DNA of 64,000 nucleotides from Ottelia alismoides (Eukaryota; Streptophyta; Magnoliopsida; Alismatales; Hydrocharitaceae), in assembly GCA_037367405.1 (NCBI GenBank), contig JAZKJV010002944.1, positions 186,001 through 250,000 on the forward strand, given 5' to 3'. Numbering within the stretch: position 1 is the stretch's first letter; each line of letters opens with the position of its first letter. This document shows, piece after piece, positions 1 through 11,295 of the stretch. Position numbers and translations under genes: made by a program. The notes under the pieces were generated by a model. It was not told the origin of the DNA and did no database searches. It worked only from the letters and a program-made list of their open reading frames with translations.

Positions 1-617
1 GACATGGAAGAGGTGTCAAATAAGGAGGTTAAGACCATATTGCAGAAGCTCGTTCGTCAAGACAGGAAGGACTGATCCTAGCTTTTGGACTAAGTCCTTT
101 GGGCTTAGAGGACGGCTTATAAGACACCATTAGAACCCTCCTCATTCAGGATGATATTTGAGAAGCTATGTCATTTTCCCGTAGAATTAGTGCATAAATC
201 AGAATGGGCAATCAAGAAGTCAATTGGAACACACACTTGGGGCATAAACAGAGGGAGATGGATCTGAATGAACTTGTGGAAACTAGGAACCGAGCATATG
301 ACAATAGTTTGGTGTATAAGGACAAGGCTAAGCATTGGCATGCCAGATTGTCAGATAAAAGACCATCGTCCCTAGACAAAAGGTATCGTTGTTCAATGCG
401 AGACTGAAGATTTTTTAAGGGAAGCTCAAGTCCAAATGGACGTGCCCGTATCTAGTCCGTGATGTGCATGGCAATGGATGTGTTGAGATATCAAATCTTA
501 CAGATGAAGCACAAACATTCCCGGTGAATGGACAACTGCTGAAGCACTTTGTCGAATCAAATGAGCAGTTAGTCTGTGTTGAGGAGATTGTTTTCATGCG
601 TGGGGAAAATTCATAAG
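1..617 (+). pseudogene. Ty3/gypsy (Athila/Tat-type) integrase C-terminal fragment, TE-A
   Basis: Degenerate end of a gypsy-type polyprotein. Conceptual translation gives, in order, EVSNKEVKTILQKLV, then a stop near 75, a frameshifted stretch ending VHKSEWAIKK, then LNELVETRNRAYDNSLVYKDK and, from about 420, KLKSKWTCPYLVRDVHGNG and FPVNGQLLKHFVE. This order matches the end of the integrase core and the C-terminal chromatin or DNA-binding part of Athila/Tat integrases. The catalytic D,D,E core lies outside the window, to the left. At least one stop and several frameshifts break it, so no protein is expected. TE-K repeats the same block at the right edge of the window in the same orientation. 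The family call is confident; the exact lineage (Athila versus Tat) is not. Confidence 0.85.
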
Positions 618-744
618 ATACACATAGAGCCGTGCATGATTCCTTGCAGCATTGATCTCTAGCCATCGACAACATCACAAAGATTCAGATCACTATCTCT
701 TTGTACATACCCCAACCCCATCGGTTCTTGCACTTACTCCTTTT

Positions 745-995
745 CTATACTTAGGCTGACCAGATCCTAAGTATAGAGGGGATCGATGCCCACCTTGTAT
801 ATATCCATTATCTTTTCCCCTTGACCTCAAACGCCCCATTTTTGCTCTTCTTCTATACTTAGGCGAACCAGAGCCGAAGTTAGGGGACGGGTCGACTTCA
901 ATACATTTATTCTTTTCACTCTCTTATGCTTAACACGAGCTATGTCTCTTCCTCACTTTTTGTTCTTTGAGGAGATAACACACGCTAAGTATAGG
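745..995 (+). repeat. Array of CTATACTTAG/CTAAGTATAG hairpins, TE-A
   Basis: Three inverted-repeat units lie 130 bp after the integrase remnant. Unit 1 (745-776) pairs CTATACTTAGG with CCTAAGTATAG around a 10-nt loop and is followed by AGGGG. Unit 2 (853-884) keeps the left arm, but the right arm has decayed to GCCGAAGTTAGGGG. Unit 3 (923-995) is longer, running from CTTATGCTTA to GCTAAGTATAGG, with inner segments GCTATGTCTC and GAGATAACA. The same architecture occurs in TE-H (36238-36819) and TE-K (63601-63944). The role is unknown; the G-runs resemble extra polypurine tracts. Confidence 0.85.
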
Positions 996-2363
996 TCGTG
1001 TGTATATATTACATATATATTTTACCCATAACTCATACTTTCACGCATTTTATCTATATAATATTCAATAATCACGAGATGGGTAAAATTGGTAAATTTT
1101 TTTATTTTGTAAAATATGTAAAATACATGTATAATGTGTATATTGTATACAAGTTGTAAAATATGCATGATCTGTAGAAGTTTGTGAAAATAATACTTGC
1201 ATGTAAATTGTTGTAAAATAGGAGTTATAACAAAAAATATTTGTCAAATAAAAATTGCTTCTTATTCATTCTTGCATAACAAAAACATTCTTCATCACTA
1301 AAAAAATGCACTTCATTCATGTCCATCTCATGCTTCTGCATTTCATTTGCATAACATGCATATGTAAAGTGGAAAGTCAGCAGGTTACGAACCGAGTTAT
1401 GAGTAAAATCGAGAGTGGACTTGACTTCACCTTAATCCACTTAATCTTCAGATGAACGTTATTGAGAAGTAGGATTTTAGAAACTTCAAGTCATAGACTT
1501 AATCATCGAAGTTCACAAGACAATGCCTAAACTTTGACTCTTAGTGTTTAACCTGGTCGCCTCATTTTGAGTACTCTTGGATAAGGAATTAATTTATACT
1601 CTACAACGCACACTTAGCTCAACTCTGACGAGATGTTGGAAGACCATTTATCTCTTTCTTTGGTATTGTGGACATCTAAAGATCAGAGTACCAGGTTGAA
1701 ATAAAGCTTCGGATGATGGATGAACTGCTAGCATTATTCTTTCTAAGGCCCCAAAACATGGGCGGAACAAAAGATTCTATATCCACCAGGGTACAAAAGG
1801 TCAATGCAGAGCAACCATACACCATACAAAAAAGATGTTGTTACCAAAAAGAACAATATTTGACCACAATGGTCCAAGCTTTAGATAGCTTGTAGATCTG
1901 GTGGAGACTTGGCCACACCAACCAAGCTTTACAGGAGAGTTGACTACACTGATCACTCTCAACTTCTTTTCCCCTTCTTCTAGACTTCTTCCCACACTCG
2001 TTGTGAACTAGCACGTTCCTGAACTTAGAAGGAAATACCTGACTCTCCGAGGATGAGTTACTGGAGGAGATTGCATGGTAGTTTGACATCTTATATGGGA
2101 AGAGCTTACACCCTTCACACGCTAGAGACAGTTATTCATGTTCATGTGAGATGCTTTGGAGGGGGTTGATCTAAAGATGATTTTTGAATCGGGCTGGGAT
2201 GATGACTTATACAACTTGGAGACTGTTGTTGTTAAAACCCCAATTCTCATAAAGAGTTCCACTACATTATTAATCCAAAGGTCGAGTTGAGATCCATTTT
2301 CACCTTTTGCTCATGACCTTGGCATGGAGCTCAATATCATTTCACTAATGTATTTTATTTTAG
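996..2363 (+). other. 3' noncoding region of TE-A
   Basis: AT-rich sequence between the hairpin array and the PPT. I see no coding potential. Short segments match TE-H at 36820-38758. For example, CATAACTCATACTTTC near 1030 corresponds to CATAACTCGTACTTTC near 36845. The stretch around 2010-2060 (GAACTTAGAAGG followed by AATACCT) corresponds to 38366-38390. This colinearity shows that TE-A and TE-H share one element structure. Confidence 0.7.
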
Positions 2364-2399
2364 TTGCTCGGGGACGAGCAAGGTTTAAGTATAGGGGGT
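2364..2399 (+). other. Pre-LTR hairpin and polypurine tract, TE-A
   Basis: A perfect 7-bp hairpin (TTGCTCG, loop GGGA, CGAGCAA, 2364-2381) is followed by AAGTATAGGGGG (2387-2398), the likely primer tract for plus-strand DNA synthesis. The LTR starts with TG at 2400. The hairpin plus G-run immediately before the 3' LTR recurs in TE-H, with different arm bases that still pair. Confidence 0.8.
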
Positions 2400-3279
2400 T
2401 GATGAATATGTGATTCATCACTCTAAAAGATGAGAATAGAGCTCCGTTCCTAAGTAATTCATTGCATTTATCCATCTATACTGCATTTTTACCATTCATG
2501 CAGAAGTAAATAAGATCCATATTTTAGCATTCATAATTGCATTAAATAACAAAAATTTTATACATTATCACATGTATATTACCATAACTTCCCGTATTTT
2601 TAATTATTTTCACTTACTTTAAATAAAATAAAATCAACTTTATTGTGTACATAATACTAACATTAATTAATGAAATATATAAAAATACTAACTTATATAT
2701 TTGCCTAATGAAACCCAAACCCTAGTTCTAAGACAAAAAGCGATAAACGTGAATATCTCTTTCATACATTCCCCTATGGACTCCTACTCACTTTTGAATT
2801 AATATACGATCAATTATCTATGAAACAAGATCAAATTCAAAACAATTGGAGTTCATAGGTGAAACTTGAATTTTTGGCCCTCATTATATATTTCATATTT
2901 TGCCTGATTTTGACTCTATTATTTCATGTACAAAAATAACTCTTTTTAATTTATTTCTTTTTCATTTTTCTTTATTTATGCTTTAATAAAATGTGTAAAA
3001 ATTCAAAAAAAATTGAAGTAAAAATTAAAGAAAATAAATTACTATGAGTCGGTATATATAGTTGTCCCTTTTATTTTATTTCTTTATTTTCTTAATTATT
3101 AAGAATACCAAAAAAATAGAATAAGTTGTAAATATTTATTTTATATATCTGATTTTATTTATATTTTTACCTTATTTAAAAATTACAAAAATTGCAAAAT
3201 ACAAAATACATGTATTTTATATCTATAGAGTACCGCCAAAAATACATTTTGTACATATAATTTCTTTTGATTTGGGTTC

Positions 3280-3325
3280 CTTCACAAAAGTTGTAGATCT
3301 TGTCGACTAAACAACTTTCATGAAG
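3280..3325. repeat. AAAGTTGTAGAT-type hairpin in the TE-A LTR
   Basis: Arms CTTCACAAAAGTTGT (3280-3294) and ACAACTTTCATGAAG (3311-3325) pair at 13 of 15 positions. The same AAGTTGTAGATCT motif forms a perfect hairpin in the diverged TE-F LTR (60010-60042), so the structure is shared between LTR families. Confidence 0.7.
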
Positions 3326-3405
3326 AACACTTTTTGATTTGACCTTGTTTGCTAATTTTTTATTGATTTTTCTTCTCATTTCTTTTTCAAATTTTCTAGG
3401 AATGA

Positions 3406-3553
3406 CACGTGACCGCTCCTGGAGCTGCTATGTGTCCCCCCTTTACCCCCTTTCTTTTATTTTTATTTTTATATTTATTTTTATTTTTAAAAATTTCCTT
3501 TTTTCATTTGTAACTTTCCCCGCCACGTGGCAACTCCTGGAGCTGCCATGTGG
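3406..3553 (+). repeat. Direct repeat with CACGTG and CTCCTGGAGCTGC
   Basis: Two diverged copies (3406-3434 and about 3523-3553), each with CACGTG, then CTCCTGGAGCTGC, then ATGTG. The second copy carries the 10-bp palindrome GCCACGTGGC, a plant G-box core. Between them lies a T-rich stretch with repeated TTTTTAT-like runs. This could be a U3 promoter element, but no test is possible from sequence alone. Confidence 0.6.
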
Positions 3554-4726
3554 CACCATTCCCACCCTTCAATCTTGAGCCATTCGACAACCCAGGATCC
3601 TCGCCTCCTCTACCTGTTGCGGCAATGACCTTCCGATTCCTCCCGTCAGCCTTCTGCGGCATTGTTACCCAACCGCCTCCACCTTCCTCGGCAACCACAC
3701 ATGGCCGAGTCTCTTAGAACAACTCCGCCGCTCACGCTCTTCCATCTCCACCGCTCACGCTCTTCCATCTCTACGCCCGCATCACCCACGTCGCCCCTCT
3801 CTTCCAACAACCCTCGACCTTCATGGCCAACCGTAGTCAACCATAAAAGTCTATGGCTGTCTCCATCTCCGATCACCCGTTATCGAGTGGTCAAGACTCC
3901 GAGGTCCGCAAACCACCTCGATGATAGTGAGAGGATCCCACGTCGAGCAAAGATCGGGTGTAGATTGGCGAGATCCAGCAATCACTCGTCACCGTAGCTC
4001 CGCGCTATTGAAGCTACCTGAGCTCCAACCTCACCGTTCTGTTGCATGTCGATCGTAGGACGATCCTCCATTCTTCCAGATGATTCGTCGTACACCAACC
4101 TCAGGTAACTTTTCTACCCTTTCTTGCCCCTTCCTCCATATTTCTTCTTCTTCTTCCGCTCTCCTTCCTTCCTTTGCCCTCAAACTGCTTCGCCTTCTGC
4201 TGTCGTCTCCCCCTCTCCTTCATCTCCTTTGCACCATACACCACCATCTCAATCACATCGCACCACCTCGACCCTCACATCATCCTTTCCACCTCTCCAC
4301 ATCACCGAGCACCATCTCCATCGAGCAGCTCCTGCCACCTTCACCTCCAGTCGCCTCCGCCTTCGATCGCCTTACACACTCGCACCACCTTCGCCCTTCA
4401 ACCCCAAGACCAGATGCTGGACCCCTGGCATGTGTCGCCTGGGACTTCGCATGCCAGAACGGCCTTCATGACGTGCCGTCACCTCCGCCACACACTACAC
4501 TACCTCGCCATCGACCATTGTAGCTCTGCCTTTTGAGCCCCTCGATGGGGAGCTATAACCGTTCGATTGCCATCGGAGAGTCGTAAAAAATCTCATGCCT
4601 CCACACCCAGACGTGTGGTGCCTATGATCCCTTGCCTCAGCCTCGGTTGTTCGAAGCGCCCCCAGCCTCGCGCAGCACGTGCCTTGCACGTGCGTGTGGA
4701 TCATTTTGCAGAGATGCTACTGTTGT

Positions 4727-4860
4727 TGTTGAGATATTAAAATATCTAGTATTGTTATATTTTTCTTACTTCTCTATCTTCTTTTTGTAATACCCAATAG
4801 GTTCTCCTATATGAGAGAACCCTTGGGCCTCTAATAAAATATACAATTATTTCCCTAACA
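4727..4860 (+). repeat. 5' LTR of TE-B
   Basis: 134-bp terminal repeat, unusually short next to the kilobase LTRs around it. It contains CTCCTATATGAGAGAA, with a possible TATA-like core, and AATAAAATATA near the 3' end as a possible polyadenylation signal. It ends CA directly before the primer site. Confidence 0.95.
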
Positions 4861-4875
4861 TGGTATCAGAGCCAC
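4861..4875 (+). other. Primer binding site of TE-B (initiator-Met tRNA type)
   Basis: TGGTATCAGAGCCAC starts at the base following the 5' LTR. TGGTATCAGAGC is complementary to the 3' end of plant initiator methionine tRNA and is the standard copia primer site. Confidence 0.95.
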
Positions 4876-4904
4876 GGTCCTAGACCGTAGTTCCCGTATC
4901 AAAC

Positions 4905-5400
4905 ACTAACCCACCCTAACCCTAACCCCCCCACCCCACCCCCGTCGTGCAAGCCAGGCCCCTGCGCCCCCACCCCGTGCATCCAGGCCCTCCAGGCCCC
5001 CCTGCGCTCCAGGTGCGTCCGGGCGCTCCAAGCTCCGCCCAAGCTCCAGGCACCCATGCCACCATGCCCAGGCCCCTCCTGCGCCACCGGCACCTGTGCG
5101 TCTAGGTGCCCCCCGCCCAAGCCCCTCCACACCCAGGTCTACGCACCCAGTCTCCTCCCGTGCCCAAGAGCCCCCGCATCCAGGTCTGCGCACCCAGGCT
5201 CCTCCCGCACCTAGGCTCCCCGCACCAGGCTCCTCTGCACCCAAGCACCCCCGCGTCCAGGCCCCTCCACACCCTAGTCCCTGTGCATCCTGGTCCCTGC
5301 GCGTCCAGGCCTCTGCACGTTTAGGCCCCTATGCGTCCAAGCCCTTGTGCCCCCTGCGCCCCTGCTCATCCAGGCCCTGAGCCGTGAGTCAGCCCTTCTA
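4905..5400 (+). repeat. GC-rich degenerate minisatellite in the TE-B leader
   Basis: About 490 bp of degenerate repeats built on CCAGGCCCCTGCGC-like units of roughly 12-16 nt, in an otherwise AT-rich window. It opens with CCCTAACCCTAACCCC, only two telomere-like units. It creates long open frames on both strands (for example 4906-5244 minus and 5096-5380 plus) that are low-complexity artefacts. It sits between the primer site and gag, where the untranslated leader belongs. The segment 5401-5608 is leader without further recognisable features. Confidence 0.75.
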
Positions 5401-5608
5401 CGGATAGTTCTGCATCGGAGAGCGTGATTTCGGACCTTTAAGTCACATTTTCTGGCAAGAGACATAGATTAGTAAGGATGGTTGTATGAGTCTACACGTA
5501 CAACCAATCCTTCGTATGATTCTGTAGACTCATCTACTCCTCAGTTGAAATTCCGTTATTTGGCTATTTTATCATAATGTCAGACAACAAGAGTGACATC
5601 CTCTTGCC

Positions 5609-6400
5609 TTGAGCCTTCAAGGGCCGACTCCCATCGCTAAGATGGATGAGACCAACTATGAGTTGTGGTCCATGCCGTTTCTCACCCTCATGCAATGCAC
5701 CAACAAGGAGCACATCCTGACAGATCTAGAGCCAACGGATAAGACTGGGGCAAATGCTTCTTGGAAGCAAGATGATGCATATGCGCATGTTTGGCTTTGT
5801 GGGACTCTTACTACAGAGATAGCCAATGATATTCTAACTCAACCCACTGCCAAGGCAATGTGTGACACTTTGACATTCACCTATGTACATGCGAAGAATG
5901 AGGCCAAGATCCTTAGACTAAAATTTGATATCTACAATACCAAGTAGAATGACCACCCCCTGCATGTTTACTACTCTTTGCTGCCTGGCATATTTGAAAA
6001 GCTTCATAGCTACATGTCCATTACGGCGTCTCCTGAGCAGCAGAAGACGTATAGGAACTCCACGACGGTTGGGGTTTTCATGGCTGGACTTGATAAAGAA
6101 TATGATGCTGCAACTACTCATCTTCTTACTGGAGCAACCATTCCCCCTATAGAGGAGGCCTATAGCCGTCTTAGCTGGATCATCATCCCTTCAACAACCA
6201 TGTCCTCACACTCCTCAATGATGACCGCTTCTCGGAAGAAGCGGAGGACGCCAACGTGGTCCTTGTACCTACTTCCACAATCCTGGACATGCAAAGGATA
6301 CATGCTATCAGAAGCAGGGATATCCTGTTTCTGGTCGAGCATCAGAGCATATTGTGTCTTCAGAGACATCAGCTCCCTCGACCGATCCTCGCCTGGATGA
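5609..6400 (+). pseudogene. TE-B gag remnant
   Basis: One frame from 5609 to 6400, broken by a TAG at 5945. The start reads DETNYELWSMPFLTLMQ, the typical N-terminus of plant copia gag (L.G.NY..W). It continues through WLCGTLTTEIANDIL and, after the stop, VFMAGLDKEYDAATTHLL. This is the copia gag (UBN2-type) domain. The C-terminal zinc knuckle is not evident; from about 6190 the frame reads nonsense, so a frameshift is likely there. Gag would form the virus-like particle, but this copy cannot. Confidence 0.85.
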
Positions 6401-6425
6401 TATTGTCTCTCGTATTTGAGAGATC

Positions 6426-8050
6426 ATGACTCCTACCGCCGATACTACCACTACAGATACAGCTGCAACAATTAAAGCCTCTTCGAGCTCCTCAGGTATC
6501 ACCTATGCCTTTACTGGTAGTGCGAGTATAGACATGACAGAGTGGATTATGGATTCTAGTGCTTCTCACCACTTGTGTGGAGACAGAATGCAACTGAGGT
6601 CCTATAGGGCTATACCACCTGGCAGATGGGTTTTCATTGCTAATGGCGATCACTTACCCATTACAGGACAGAGGGAGATGCATTTGACATCATTCATGCG
6701 CCTGAAGAATTTTTTATGTGCTCCTACCTTTTAGATGAATTTACTTTCTATTAGCCATATCACTAAGGATCTGCATTGTCATGCCATCTTTGACCCCTCG
6801 TCTCTTGCGTTTCAGGAGATACTCACGGACAGGGTGATTGGGTGTGGCCGTGAGCAGCGGAGACTCTACAGACTGGTCCAACCTCCTCATGCTAGTGTTT
6901 CTAAAAAACCTACTGGACCTCTCTCTCCTTATCTGTGGCACCTTCGCTTTGGACATCTTCCTCAGCAGAAGCTATGTCATGTTCTCCCTCAGATTTCTAC
7001 GAGATCCTCCTTTCAGTGTGAGGCATGTCAACTTGGAAAGCATCACCGTTCCTCTTTTCCATCCCGTCAGAGTCAGAGTAGTTCTCATTTATTTGAGCTC
7101 ATTCATTTAGACATTTGGGGTCCTAGTCATGTTCCTGATCATCAAGGACACCATTTTTATCTTGTAGCCGTCGATGATTTTTCTAGACTATCCTGGGTTT
7201 TCTTATTGAAAAATAAGTCTGAGGCTGGATCCGTTATTAAGTATTTTATTAATGAATTAAAAAATATTTTTTCTACCAATGTCAAGTATCTTCGTTCTGT
7301 AAATGCCTTGGAATTTCCCACCTTACAGCTTTCTAAGTTTCTTAGATCCCGTGGCATTGTTCACCATACCTCATGTGCTTACACTTCCTAGCAGGATGGT
7401 GTTGCCGAGCGCAAACATCATCACCTACTTGATGTAACCAGAACATTGTTGATACAGAGTAGTGTTCCTCATTCTTACTGGGGTGATGCTGTCCTTACTG
7501 CTTGCTATTTGGTAAACCGTATGCCCTCGTCCGTGTTGGGAGAGAAGATTCCTTTATCGATTGCGTTCCCGAGAAGGATATTTTCTCGCTTACACCTCAT
7601 GTGTTTGGATCTGTTGCCTTCGTTCATGATGTCTCCCCAGGGCGTGACAAGCTCTCTCCCAGAGTTGTCAAGTATGTGTTTGTAGGATACTCTCGTACCC
7701 AAAAGGGGCATCGCTGCTTTGATCCTCTAAGGCAGAAATATTTTGTTAGTGCTGACGTTACTTTCTTTGAGTCTATCATGTATTTCTCTCCTACAGGTGA
7801 TATACTTACTCCATCTGACTCTGATGATGAGATATACATTCCACCACCTCCTACAGGTGGTCCTTCACCTACACCACCGCCTCCACCACCTCCACCACCT
7901 CCTCCACCTCCTCCTTTGGTTCAATTTTTGCCTCGTTTTTTCCTCGCAAGTCTCGCTCTGTTCGCCATGCTCATAGGACTTGCCCATCATCCAGCACGCC
8001 TCAGGTATGTAATGAGCATATTGTTTCTATTGATGGAACTGTTGAGTTGA
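6426..8050 (+). pseudogene. TE-B protease and integrase remnant
   Basis: Mostly one frame. Protease active site: WIMDSSASHH near 6543, where DSGA would be expected, so the catalytic glycine is Ser. Integrase zinc finger: WHLRFGH ... CEACQLGKH (6936-7050), with all H and C ligands present. Core: HLDIWGP and VAVDDFSRLSWVFLLKNKSE (7095-7225) are present. The second acidic site is damaged (LRSVNALEF), and the third appears as QDGVAERKHHHL after a stop at 7389. Other breaks: a stop at 6732 and a frameshift near 7570. The C-terminal half then reads VFGSVAFVHD and KYVFVGYSRTQKGHRCF, followed by a poly-proline run (about 7840-7915). Confidence 0.9.
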
Positions 8051-8059
8051 CTGTGCAAT

Positions 8060-9794
8060 AGGATTCGAGTCAGGATGAGCATGTGCCCTCTCAAGAGGGA
8101 AATTTACAGGCACCGGACTTGGCAGATGATCTTGATGTACCAATTACTCTACGAAAGCAGATACATGCGTATGCTACTTATTCTATTGCAACCTAGGTTT
8201 CTTTGAGCAGATTGTCAGAGGATTTCAGGAGATTTACTTTGGCACTATCAGCAGCGCATATACCACTGCCATATCAGGAGGCTTTCAAAGATAGCCAGTG
8301 GAGGTTAGCCATGGAGGAGGAGATGGCTGTGCTACAGTAACGTGGTACGTGGAGTCTTGTTTCTGCTCCTGTTGATACATATGTTGTAGGATGCAAATGG
8401 GTGTTCACTGTGAAACACCGTGCAGATGAAAGCATGGATCGCTATAAAGCGATACTTGTGGCACGAGTGTTCACACAGACATCTGGGGTAGACTATCAGG
8501 ATGCTTCCTCTCCAATCGCCAGACATTCTACTCTACGTATTCTCCTTGCCGTTGCTGTGACACGAGATATGCCCCTTTATCAGCTTGATGTGAAGAATGC
8601 ATTCCTCTATGGTGATCTACAGGAGGAGGTCTACATGCAGCAACCACCTGGGTTTGCTGCTGAGGGGGAGTGTCAATAGGTTTCCATGTTACATAAGCCT
8701 ATCTATGGCATCAAGCAGAGTCCAAGAGCATGGTTCCAAAAGCTCTCGGACTTGATAGAGTAGCAGGGGTTCATGAGTTCAACTACTGATCACTCCTTGT
8801 TCGTACAGAAGACCACATAGGTACTACAATCATTCTTGTTTATGTTGATGACATTATTATTACAGGGGATGACGAGCAGGGCATTCAGAGTGCCAAGGAC
8901 TTCCTAGGTCAGCAGTTTGTGACCAAGGACCTAGGACAATTATGTTACTTCCTTGGATTCGAGTTTGCCAGGAACCAATGGGGTCTTGTGATGACCCAGA
9001 GGAAGTATGTTATAGATCTTCTGTTAGAGACAGACACGACAGATTGCAGACCTGCCACTACTCCGCTTGACCCAAGCATGAAGTTATATGATAATGATAC
9101 TGAGGAAGTCGACAAGAGGAGGTACAAAGAGCTTGTTGACAAGCTGCTATATGTAACTATTACCTGTCCCGGCATATCATTTGTCGTAAGCAAAGTGACT
9201 CAGTTTACGGAGCAGCCCAGACAGGCACATATGGATGCAGTCCATATGATTCTGAGATACTTGAAGACTTCACATGGTACTGGGCTTCTTTTCAGTAGAG
9301 GCACATCTCTCTTAGTTACAACATGCGCAGATGCAAGATTATGCTGGGTGTCCAAATGATAGAAAGTATACATCTGGCTTGCTGTGTTCATAGGGAATTC
9401 TCTTATTTCTTGGAAGAGTAAGAAGCAGACTGTGGTTACCAGGTCGAGTGCTGAATCGGAGTATAGGGTCATGGTGCAAGCTAGTACAGAGATGATGTGG
9501 GTCAGATCCATTCTTACTGACTTGACTATAGAAGTATCTCTTCCCATGCACCTCCAATGTGATAATCAAGCTGCTCTCTTCATTGCAAACAATCCAGCCT
9601 TTCATGAGAGGACAAAGCACATAGAAGTGGATTGTCACTACACTCCTGACATAATACAAAAGGGTATCATCACTACTACGCATGTCAGCTCGGGAGACCA
9701 GACAACAAATGTACTTACAAAGGCTCTACAGAGAGGACCTTATCAGAGATGTTGTTCCAAGCTGAGTCTTATTGATATCTACGCTCCAGCTTAA
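8060..9794 (+). pseudogene. TE-B reverse transcriptase and RNase H remnant
   Basis: RT motifs in order: GCKWVFTVKH, DRYKAILVARVFTQ, GVDYQDASSPIARHSTLRILLAVA, QLDVKNAFLYGDLQEEVYMQQPPGF, then KPIYGIKQSPRAWFQKL and an intact catalytic YVDD at 8841-8852. The RNase H/connection part reads [51 protein letters not shown] and HIEVDCHY. Breaks: stops near 8338, 8677, 8761 and 8818, frameshifts around 8820 and 9350. The last frame ends at 9792, directly over the PPT, as is usual for copia elements. Confidence 0.92.
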
Positions 9795-9801
9795 GGGGGA
9801 G
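9791..9801 (+). other. Polypurine tract of TE-B
   Basis: TTAAGGGGGAG directly before the 3' LTR start at 9802. It overlaps the stop codon of the RNase H frame. Confidence 0.9.
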
Positions 9802-9937
9802 TGTTGAGATATTAACTATCTCTAGTATTGTTATATTTTCTTATTTCTCTGTCTTCTTTCTGTAATTTATCCAATAGGTTCTCCTATATAAGAGAACTTT
9901 TGGGCCTCTAATAAAATATACAATTATTTCCCTAACA
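9802..9937 (+). repeat. 3' LTR of TE-B
   Basis: 136 bp, matching the 5' LTR with about ten differences and short indels near its start. It ends CCCTAACA and is followed by the GTTGT target duplication. Confidence 0.95.
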
Positions 9938-9942
9938 GTTGT

Positions 9943-11050
9943 TCTTCAAGATAACAAAGAGGTCCCCGACTATCAGCTCCCATGTGAAGTGCACGTGCAT
10001 GGATGAATTTTGCAGAAAACACCCTAGGGTTTTGGGTAATTTCATTTTATTCTCTGTAAGCATTCTTTTTAATTCATTTTATTCTTTGATTGCATTTATA
10101 CCCCCGTGTTTATATCTTATTTTGAATCACTATTTATCATCATATTTCAATTTCAAAAATTGGACATTGTAGAATAGTTAGTTCTTTATTATTGTGGATG
10201 GTTAATAAAATTTCATGAGTTGTGATTAATTTATTAATATTTATTGAGGTGAAAATTAGCTTATTTTACCCACTATGAGCTCTATAATTCGTATCAAATC
10301 CATTATTTCTCTAAAAATTCTAGGAAATTCATCTTAGTAAGAATTAGTTGTGCTCTATATTGTGCCCAAACATCATTGCATTCACATTTTTAGTTTACGT
10401 AAAATAAATTAATTTTGATCAAAGTAATTTATTTTTAGTTATTTGCAAACTTGGTATTTTTACGAGTTATGTTTTTCTTGGTAGATCTGGGTTAGATATA
10501 TCTAGGGTAATTTTATTTCTCAGAAATAATTAAGATTGATATTTATTAAAATTAATTCACTGAAAATCACTCTGTTTGCACATTTAATTCATCATAATTT
10601 CATTTTGCATCTGAAAAATTCTCACTAATTTCATCAAAATTAATTTAATATCGAATTTTTATATTTTTTGCACATCATATGCAAAAAAGTTACGAAAAAA
10701 CCATAACAATGTCCATTTTTCATGCATGCATTTCTTTTCATAAAAAAACACAAAAATATGTTCTGTATTCTTTATGGCGTAAATAATTAAGGAAAATAGT
10801 CTTTTGGATTTTTGAGCTAATTTGATAATTAATTTGGATTTTCCAACATAGGCTAATTTATTTTTAAAAATTGGCATTCTACATTCGCATTCATCATTAT
10901 CTGCATAAAAAATTGCTAAAAATATTCTCCTCAAAAACCTAGCATCTAGATTATCTAAAAAATAACCTAAGGAGATAGTGGCCTCCCCGAGTTCAACTTT
11001 GAGCTTGCCCAAGTAAAATAAATTTGACCACTTCACATGAAATTGAAACA
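9943..11050 (+). mobile_element. 3' LTR of TE-A, second part
   Basis: Continues the sequence broken at 4726: GCTACTGTTGT on the left and GTTGTTCTTCAAG on the right share the target duplication. It is AT-rich with no coding evidence. A 130-residue open frame on the minus strand (10659-11051) has no domain I recognise and probably arises by chance. The right border is not sharp; it lies before the repeated GTGGTCATTTTGATTAAT at 11059. Total LTR length without TE-B is about 3.4 kb, close to the 3.8 kb LTRs of the related elements. Confidence 0.6.
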
Positions 11051-11054
11051 TTAA

Positions 11055-11295
11055 TTAAGTGGTCATTTTGATTAATACAAAGGTACCTCCAATCTCTCAG
11101 CTCAATCCTTAGAAATCAATAAAACTGCCCATCAACAAATGACTCAATAGGATCAACAAGGGAATGGATGTCGACTGTGTTTTCTAAGAGGTCTTTTTGG
11201 GAAAGGAACTCTTGGGTATCTAGGAAATCAGTGAAAAGATCTGTCTCTCTAAGCTCAGGAAGAAAATCACAGTCATCAGGATCTAGTGACACTGT
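11055..11295 (-). other. Truncated end of the TE-C internal region
   Basis: About 240 bp downstream (minus strand) of the protease remnant. I see no coding motif here, and RT sequence does not follow. The break with TE-A-side sequence lies close to 11060. Confidence 0.5.

Larger units (their letters stand above)
2400..4726 (+). mobile_element. 3' LTR of TE-A, first part (split by TE-B)
   Basis: The LTR begins TGATGAATATGTGATTCATCA directly after the PPT. The first 1.2 kb is AT-rich. From about 3400 to 4710 the sequence is rich in C and G and generates many spurious open frames (for example 3662-3997 and 4080-4523) with no recognisable domain. This mimics the GC-rich middle of the TE-H LTRs (30300-31460). 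The copia element TE-B interrupts it after 4726 and the sequence resumes at 9943. Features inside: an imperfect hairpin at 3280-3325, a G-box palindrome GCCACGTGGC at 3522-3531, and a duplicated CTCCTGGAGCTGC segment. Confidence 0.8.
4727..9937 (+). mobile_element. Ty1/copia LTR retrotransposon TE-B, structurally complete
   Basis: Flanked by LTRs of 134 and 136 bp (TGTTGAGATATT at the start, TTTCCCTAACA at the end) and a perfect 5-bp target duplication, GTTGT, at 4722-4726 and 9938-9942. The order is LTR, initiator-Met primer site, GC-rich leader, gag, protease, integrase, reverse transcriptase (RT), RNase H, PPT, LTR. This order, with integrase before RT, defines Ty1/copia. Coding regions carry several stops and frameshifts, so the copy is dead. 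The LTRs differ at roughly ten positions plus small indels by eye, which suggests an old insertion. It split the LTR of TE-A. Confidence 0.96.

Noticed and set aside
3662..4536. Overlapping Ser/Pro/His-rich open frames up to 147 residues
   Set aside because: They lie in the C-rich middle of the TE-A LTR, overlap in several frames and on both strands, and show no domain. Composition alone explains them.
4861..4875. tRNA-like matches (also at 32969, 47757, 55497)
   Set aside because: These are primer binding sites complementary to tRNA 3' ends, not tRNA genes; no cloverleaf flanks them.
4913..4928. Telomere-like CCCTAACCCTAACCCC
   Set aside because: Only two units, inside a retrotransposon leader; not a telomere or interstitial telomeric array.
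4899..5380. Gly/Ala-rich and Pro-rich frames on both strands
   Set aside because: Products of a GC-rich degenerate repeat in the copia leader; no protein motif.
10659..11051. 130-residue minus-strand open frame
   Set aside because: No recognisable domain, lies in the AT-rich end of an LTR, and has no flanking gene context.
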